Assembly (NCBI GenBank): GCA_038233815.1
Contig: JBBSVE010000059.1
Coordinates: forward strand, 1 to 17,206
From: JBBSVE01 sp038233815
GTDB lineage: Bacteria; Pseudomonadota; Alphaproteobacteria; Rhodobacterales; Rhodobacteraceae
DNA length: 17,206 nucleotides
Direction of reading: 5' to 3'
Each line of letters begins with the position of its first letter. Positions within the stretch are counted from its first letter, which is position 1. The translations under genes and the position numbers were made by a program. The notes below the pieces were generated by a model. The model ran no database searches, was not told the origin of the DNA, and saw only the letters and a list, made by a program, of their open reading frames with translations. Positions 13,892-17,206 of the stretch are shown here, piece after piece.

Positions 13892-13970
13892 CAATCGGGC
13901 GCGCCGGGGGGCGGACGCGCGCAAGGGTTGTGAGGTGACGGAAAAGGGTCGATGCTGACCGGCGGACCCC

Positions 13971-13975
13971 GGAGG
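13971..13975 (+). promoter_or_regulatory. Ribosome binding site deciding the maeB start
   Basis: GGAGG lies 6 bases before the ATG at 13982 and selects it over the in-frame ATG at 13952, which would place this element inside the coding region. Confidence 0.65.
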
Positions 13976-13981
13976 ATCTCG

Positions 13982-16261
13982 ATGGACGACACGCGACAGG
14001 ACAAGCAGCGCCACCCGGCGCTGGATTATCACGAATTCCCCAAACCCGGAAAGCTGGAGATCCGCGCCACCAAGCCGCTGGCCAACGGGCGCGATCTGTC
14101 GCTCGCCTATTCGCCGGGCGTGGCGGAGGCGTGTCTGGAGATCAGGGCCGACCCGAAGGCCGCGTCGCGCTACACCTCGCGCGGGAACCTCGTGGCTGTG
14201 GTGACGAACGGGACGGCGGTGCTGGGTCTGGGCAACATCGGGGCGCTGGCATCGAAGCCGGTGATGGAGGGCAAGGCGGTGCTCTTCAAGAAATTCGCCA
14301 ACATCGACTGTTTCGACATCGAGGTGGACGAGCCCGACCCCGAAAAGCTCGCCGCCATCGTCTGCGCGCTGGAGCCCACGTTCGGGGCGATCAACCTCGA
14401 AGACATCAAGGCGCCCGACTGCTTCATCGTGGAGGAGTTGTGCCGCGCGAAGATGAACATTCCCGTGTTCCATGACGACCAGCACGGCACCGCGATCGTC
14501 GTGGGGGCGGCGGCGACCAACGCGCTCCACGTTGCGGGCAAGCGGTTTGAGGATATCCGCATCGTCTCCACCGGCGGCGGGGCGGCGGGGATCGCGTGCC
14601 TCAACATGCTCCTGAAGCTCGGCGTGCGACGGGAGAACGTGTGGCTCTGCGACATCCACGGGCTGGTCCACGAGGGCCGCGCGGTGGATATGAATCCGCA
14701 AAAGGCGGCATTCGCGCAGGCCTCCGACAAACGGACGCTGGGGGAGGTGATCGACGGGGCGGACCTGTTCCTCGGCCTCTCCGGCCCCGGCGTGCTGACG
14801 CAAGACATGGTCTCACGGATGGCGAAACGCCCGATCATCTTCGCGCTGGCCAATCCGATGCCGGAGATCCTGCCGGACCTCGCGCGCGCGGTCGCCCCCG
14901 ATGCGATCATCGCCACCGGGCGCAGCGATTTTCCCAATCAGGTTAACAACGTTCTGTGCTTTCCGTTCATCTTCCGCGGCGCGCTCGACGCAGGTGCAAC
15001 CACGATCAACGACGAGATGAAGATCGCATGCATCGAGGGTATCGCGGCGCTGGCCCGCGCCACCACCAGCGCCGAGGCGGCGGCGGCCTACAAGGGCGAG
15101 CAGCTGTCCTTCGGCGCGGACTACCTGATCCCCAAGCCCTTCGACCCCCGCCTGATCGGTGTCGTGGCGACCGCCGTGGCGAAAGCCGCCATTGCGACCG
15201 GCGTCGCCACGCGCGAGATCCCCGACCTCGACGCCTACAAGCGCGGGCTCGACGGGTCGGTCTTCCGCTCCGCGCTCATCATGCGCCCGGTGTTCCAGGC
15301 GGCGGCGACGGTCACGCGGCGCATCGTCTTCACCGAGGGCGAGGAGGAAACGGTGCTGCGCGCCGCCAACGCGATGATCGAGGAGATGACCGACAAGCCG
15401 ATCCTGATCGGTCGCCCCGACGTTGTGGAAAGCCGCTGTGAGCGTGCGGGCCTGCCGATCCGTCCGGGCCGCGATTTCGAGATCGTGAACCCCGAAAACG
15501 ACCCCCGCTACCGCGATTACTGGGGCACCTACCACGAGCTGATGGCACGGCGCGGCGTGACGCCGGACACCGCGCGCGCCGTGATGCGCACCAACACCAC
15601 CGCCATCGGCGCGGTCATGGTCCATCGCGGCGAAGCCGACAGCATGATCTGCGGCACCTTCGGGCAGTATCTGTGGCACCTGAACTACATCACTCAGATC
15701 CTTGCCACCGAAGGGCGCCATCCGGTCGGCGCGCTGTCGCTGATGATCCTCGAGGACGGGCCGCTCTTTATCGCCGACACGCACGTCCATCCCGACCCCA
15801 CGCCGGAGCAGATCGCCGAGGTGGCGGTGGGGGCCGCGCGCCATGTCCGCCGCTTCGGGCTGACGCCCAAGGTCGCGATGTGCGCCTCCTCGCAGTTCGG
15901 CAACCTCGACTGCGAGACGGGACGGCGGATGCGGGGCGCGATCGACCTGCTGGACGGCGCGCGTCCCGACTTCCTATACGAGGGCGAGATGCATATCGAC
16001 GCGGCGCTCGACCAGTCCGTGCGGGACCGGATCTTTCCCGGCGGGCGGTTCGATGGCGCGGCCAACGTGCTTGTCTTTGCCAATGCGGATGCGGCGTCTG
16101 GGGTGCGGAACATCCTCAAGATGCGGGGCGGCGGGCTGGAGGTCGGACCGATCCTGATGGGCATGGGCAACCGCGCGCATATCGTAACGCCGTCGATCAC
16201 CGCGCGGGGGCTTCTCAACATGTCGGCACTGGCGGGAACGCCGGTGGGCCACTACGGCTGA
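13982..16261 (+). CDS. maeB: NADP-dependent malic enzyme with C-terminal phosphotransacetylase-like domain
   Basis: Oxidatively decarboxylates malate to pyruvate and CO2 with reduction of NADP, giving pyruvate and NADPH during growth on C2-C4 acids. The 759 residues match the two-domain MaeB type. The N-terminal malic domain has the catalytic-Tyr motif LAYSPGVAEAC (41-51), LGLGNIGALASKPVMEGK (81-98) and IPVFHDDQHGTAIV (160-173). The NAD(P)-binding domain follows with STGGGAAGIACLNML (196-210) and GRSDFPNQVNNVL. From about residue 430 a phosphate acetyltransferase-like domain runs to the end; in this family it binds acetyl-CoA as an allosteric sensor rather than catalysing transfer. No alteration is seen. 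A weak promoter candidate is TTGTGA at 13928 with GATGCT at 13951. The gene is divergent from the VOC-cupin gene and 67 bases before the propionyl-CoA synthetase-like gene. Confidence 0.95.
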   Translation: MDDTRQDKQRHPALDYHEFPKPGKLEIRATKPLANGRDLSLAYSPGVAEACLEIRADPKAASRYTSRGNLVAVVTNGTAVLGLGNIGALASKPVMEGKAVLFKKFANIDCFDIEVDEPDPEKLAAIVCALEPTFGAINLEDIKAPDCFIVEELCRAKMNIPVFHDDQHGTAIVVGAAATNALHVAGKRFEDIRIVSTGGGAAGIACLNMLLKLGVRRENVWLCDIHGLVHEGRAVDMNPQKAAFAQASDKRTLGEVIDGADLFLGLSGPGVLTQDMVSRMAKRPIIFALANPMPEILPDLARAVAPDAIIATGRSDFPNQVNNVLCFPFIFRGALDAGATTINDEMKIACIEGIAALARATTSAEAAAAYKGEQLSFGADYLIPKPFDPRLIGVVATAVAKAAIATGVATREIPDLDAYKRGLDGSVFRSALIMRPVFQAAATVTRRIVFTEGEEETVLRAANAMIEEMTDKPILIGRPDVVESRCERAGLPIRPGRDFEIVNPENDPRYRDYWGTYHELMARRGVTPDTARAVMRTNTTAIGAVMVHRGEADSMICGTFGQYLWHLNYITQILATEGRHPVGALSLMILEDGPLFIADTHVHPDPTPEQIAEVAVGAARHVRRFGLTPKVAMCASSQFGNLDCETGRRMRGAIDLLDGARPDFLYEGEMHIDAALDQSVRDRIFPGGRFDGAANVLVFANADAASGVRNILKMRGGGLEVGPILMGMGNRAHIVTPSITARGLLNMSALAGTPVGHYG

Positions 16262-16315
16262 TTTTCTTGTGCGCAGCCCGACCGGACCCTAGAACGGATA
16301 GGCCGGGATCGATGC

Positions 16316-16323
16316 GGAGGAGG
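16316..16323 (+). promoter_or_regulatory. Strong ribosome binding site of the acyl-CoA synthetase gene
   Basis: GGAGGAGG ends 5 bases before the ATG at 16329 and fixes that start. The 67-bp gap after maeB shows no clear terminator. Confidence 0.65.
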
Positions 16324-16328
16324 CTGAC

Positions 16329-17206
16329 ATGTCCTATGACGCGGAATATGCCCGCTGGCAGGCCGACCCGGACGCGTTCTGGATGGCGGCCGCGCAAGCG
16401 ATCGACTGGGATCGCAAACCCTCGCTCGCGCTGGCTGCCCCGGACGGGCCGGTGGGTGACTGGTTCGCGGATGGCATGCTCAACGGCTGCTGGAACGCGC
16501 TCGACCGGCATGTGGCGGCGGGGCACGGCGACCGGATCGCGGTGATCCACGACAGTCCTGTGACCGGCACCGTGGACAGGCGCAGCTACGCGCGGATGCG
16601 CGATGACACGGCCCGGTTCGCGGGCGCGCTCCGGGCCCGGGGGGTGGGCGTCGGCGACCGGGTCGTCATCTACATGCCGATGGTGCCCGAGGCGCTGGTC
16701 GCGATGCTCGCCTGCGCGCGGATCGGGGCGGTGCATTCGGTGGTGTTCGGCGGTTTTGCCGCGACCGAGCTTGCGATCCGCATCGACGACTGCACCCCCA
16801 AGGCCATCGTCGCCGCCTCCTGCGGGGTGGAGCCGCGCGGGCCGGTCCCCTACAAGGCGCTGATCGACGGGGCACTGGCGCTCGCCCGCCACAAGCCCGA
16901 GTTCTGCGTCATCCTCCAGCGCCCGCAGGCGGAGGCGGCGATGGGTCCGCGCGATCTCGACTGGCACGACATGCAAGCGGGGGTGGAGCCTGCGGACTGC
17001 GTGGCCGTTCCGGCAGGGCATCCCGCCTACATCCTCTATACCTCCGGCACCACGGGGGCACCCAAGGGCGTCGTGCGCGATACCGGCGGGCATCTCGTGG
17101 CGCTGCACTGGTCGATGCGCGCGGTTTATGACGTGGGCCCGGGCGACGTGTTCTGGGCGGCTTCCGACGTGGGCTGGGTCGTGGGGCACAGCTACATCTG
17201 CTACGG
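16329..17206 (+). CDS. prpE: Propionyl-CoA synthetase-like acyl-CoA ligase (3'-truncated by window edge)
   Basis: An ATP-dependent, AMP-forming acyl-CoA ligase, probably activating propionate (or acetate) to its CoA thioester. The first 292 codons are in the window and open to the edge. The N-terminal YDAEYARWQADPDAFWMAAA and NGCWNALDRHV match the acetyl/propionyl-CoA synthetase N-terminal domain. VHSVVFGGFAATELAIRIDD and the AMP-binding P-loop YILYTSGTTGAPKGVVRDTG (from about residue 236) are typical, and WAASDVGWVVGHSY follows. The block with GVVRDTGG and the short N-terminus favour PrpE over Acs, but residues deciding substrate lie past the edge. The same strand and short gap after maeB suggest co-transcription, which would link propionate use to C4-acid decarboxylation. 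Confidence 0.88.
   Translation, partial: MSYDAEYARWQADPDAFWMAAAQAIDWDRKPSLALAAPDGPVGDWFADGMLNGCWNALDRHVAAGHGDRIAVIHDSPVTGTVDRRSYARMRDDTARFAGALRARGVGVGDRVVIYMPMVPEALVAMLACARIGAVHSVVFGGFAATELAIRIDDCTPKAIVAASCGVEPRGPVPYKALIDGALALARHKPEFCVILQRPQAEAAMGPRDLDWHDMQAGVEPADCVAVPAGHPAYILYTSGTTGAPKGVVRDTGGHLVALHWSMRAVYDVGPGDVFWAASDVGWVVGHSYICY

Noticed and set aside
16215..17189. 324-codon open frame antisense to the acyl-CoA synthetase-like gene
   Set aside because: The plus strand encodes clear AMP-binding motifs here; the antisense frame is composition-driven.
1..17206. Mobile element, CRISPR array, toxin-antitoxin or defence system
   Set aside because: No transposase or integrase motifs, spaced direct repeats or paired small toxic ORFs were seen; gene content is metabolic and composition looks even.

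Overview
The window is about 17 kb of GC-rich chromosomal DNA with a coding density typical of an alphaproteobacterium. The gene set and protein flavour (RhlE-type helicase, two-domain MaeB, a cdd-deoA-deoB-add-upp salvage cluster, PrpE-like ligase) point to the Rhodobacterales/Rhodobacteraceae. That placement is inferred from recognisable proteins, not from a marker gene. No rRNA, tRNA, CRISPR array, IS element, phage gene or integrase is visible. The region looks like core metabolism with some odd proteins embedded in it.

Layout. Positions 1-3257 (+) hold nearly all of carB, the large subunit of carbamoyl-phosphate synthase, cut at its N-terminus by the window edge. Next on + are a small exported PagL-like outer-membrane beta-barrel protein (3382-3867) and a DEAD-box RNA helicase (4093-5433) preceded by a leader of roughly 180-220 nt. 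The helicase converges on an EamA/DMT permease gene (-, 5456-6388); a shared hairpin terminator contains the permease stop codon. A 254-bp divergent intergenic region with a 12-bp inverted repeat separates the permease from a membrane-anchored protein (+, 6643-7665) that looks like an M48-type peptidase without its HExxH. That gene converges on a small secreted protein (-, 7673-8140).

Positions 8180-12677 (-) form a tight operon, cdd > deoA > deoB > add-like > upp, in which every junction overlaps. It encodes nucleoside salvage: cytidine deamination, thymidine/deoxyuridine phosphorolysis, pentose-phosphate isomerisation and uracil recovery to UMP. With carB at the left end, the window therefore holds both de novo and salvage pyrimidine functions. 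The fourth gene is clearly in the adenosine deaminase family but has lost nearly all its metal-binding and catalytic residues while staying full length and in frame. This is the most striking observation in the window.

Upstream of cdd, also on -, is an unusual VOC-plus-two-cupin fusion (12735-13820). It is divergent from maeB (+, 13982-16261), and the shared intergenic region carries a perfect 14-bp palindrome that looks like an operator. The window ends inside a propionyl-CoA synthetase-like gene (+, 16329 onward). The last two genes belong to C3/C4 carbon metabolism (malate to pyruvate, propionate activation).

I found no new defence or mobile system. The candidates for novelty are four proteins whose families are recognisable but whose key residues are changed (add-like, M48-like, PagL-like, bicupin), together with the helicase leader and the palindromic operator.
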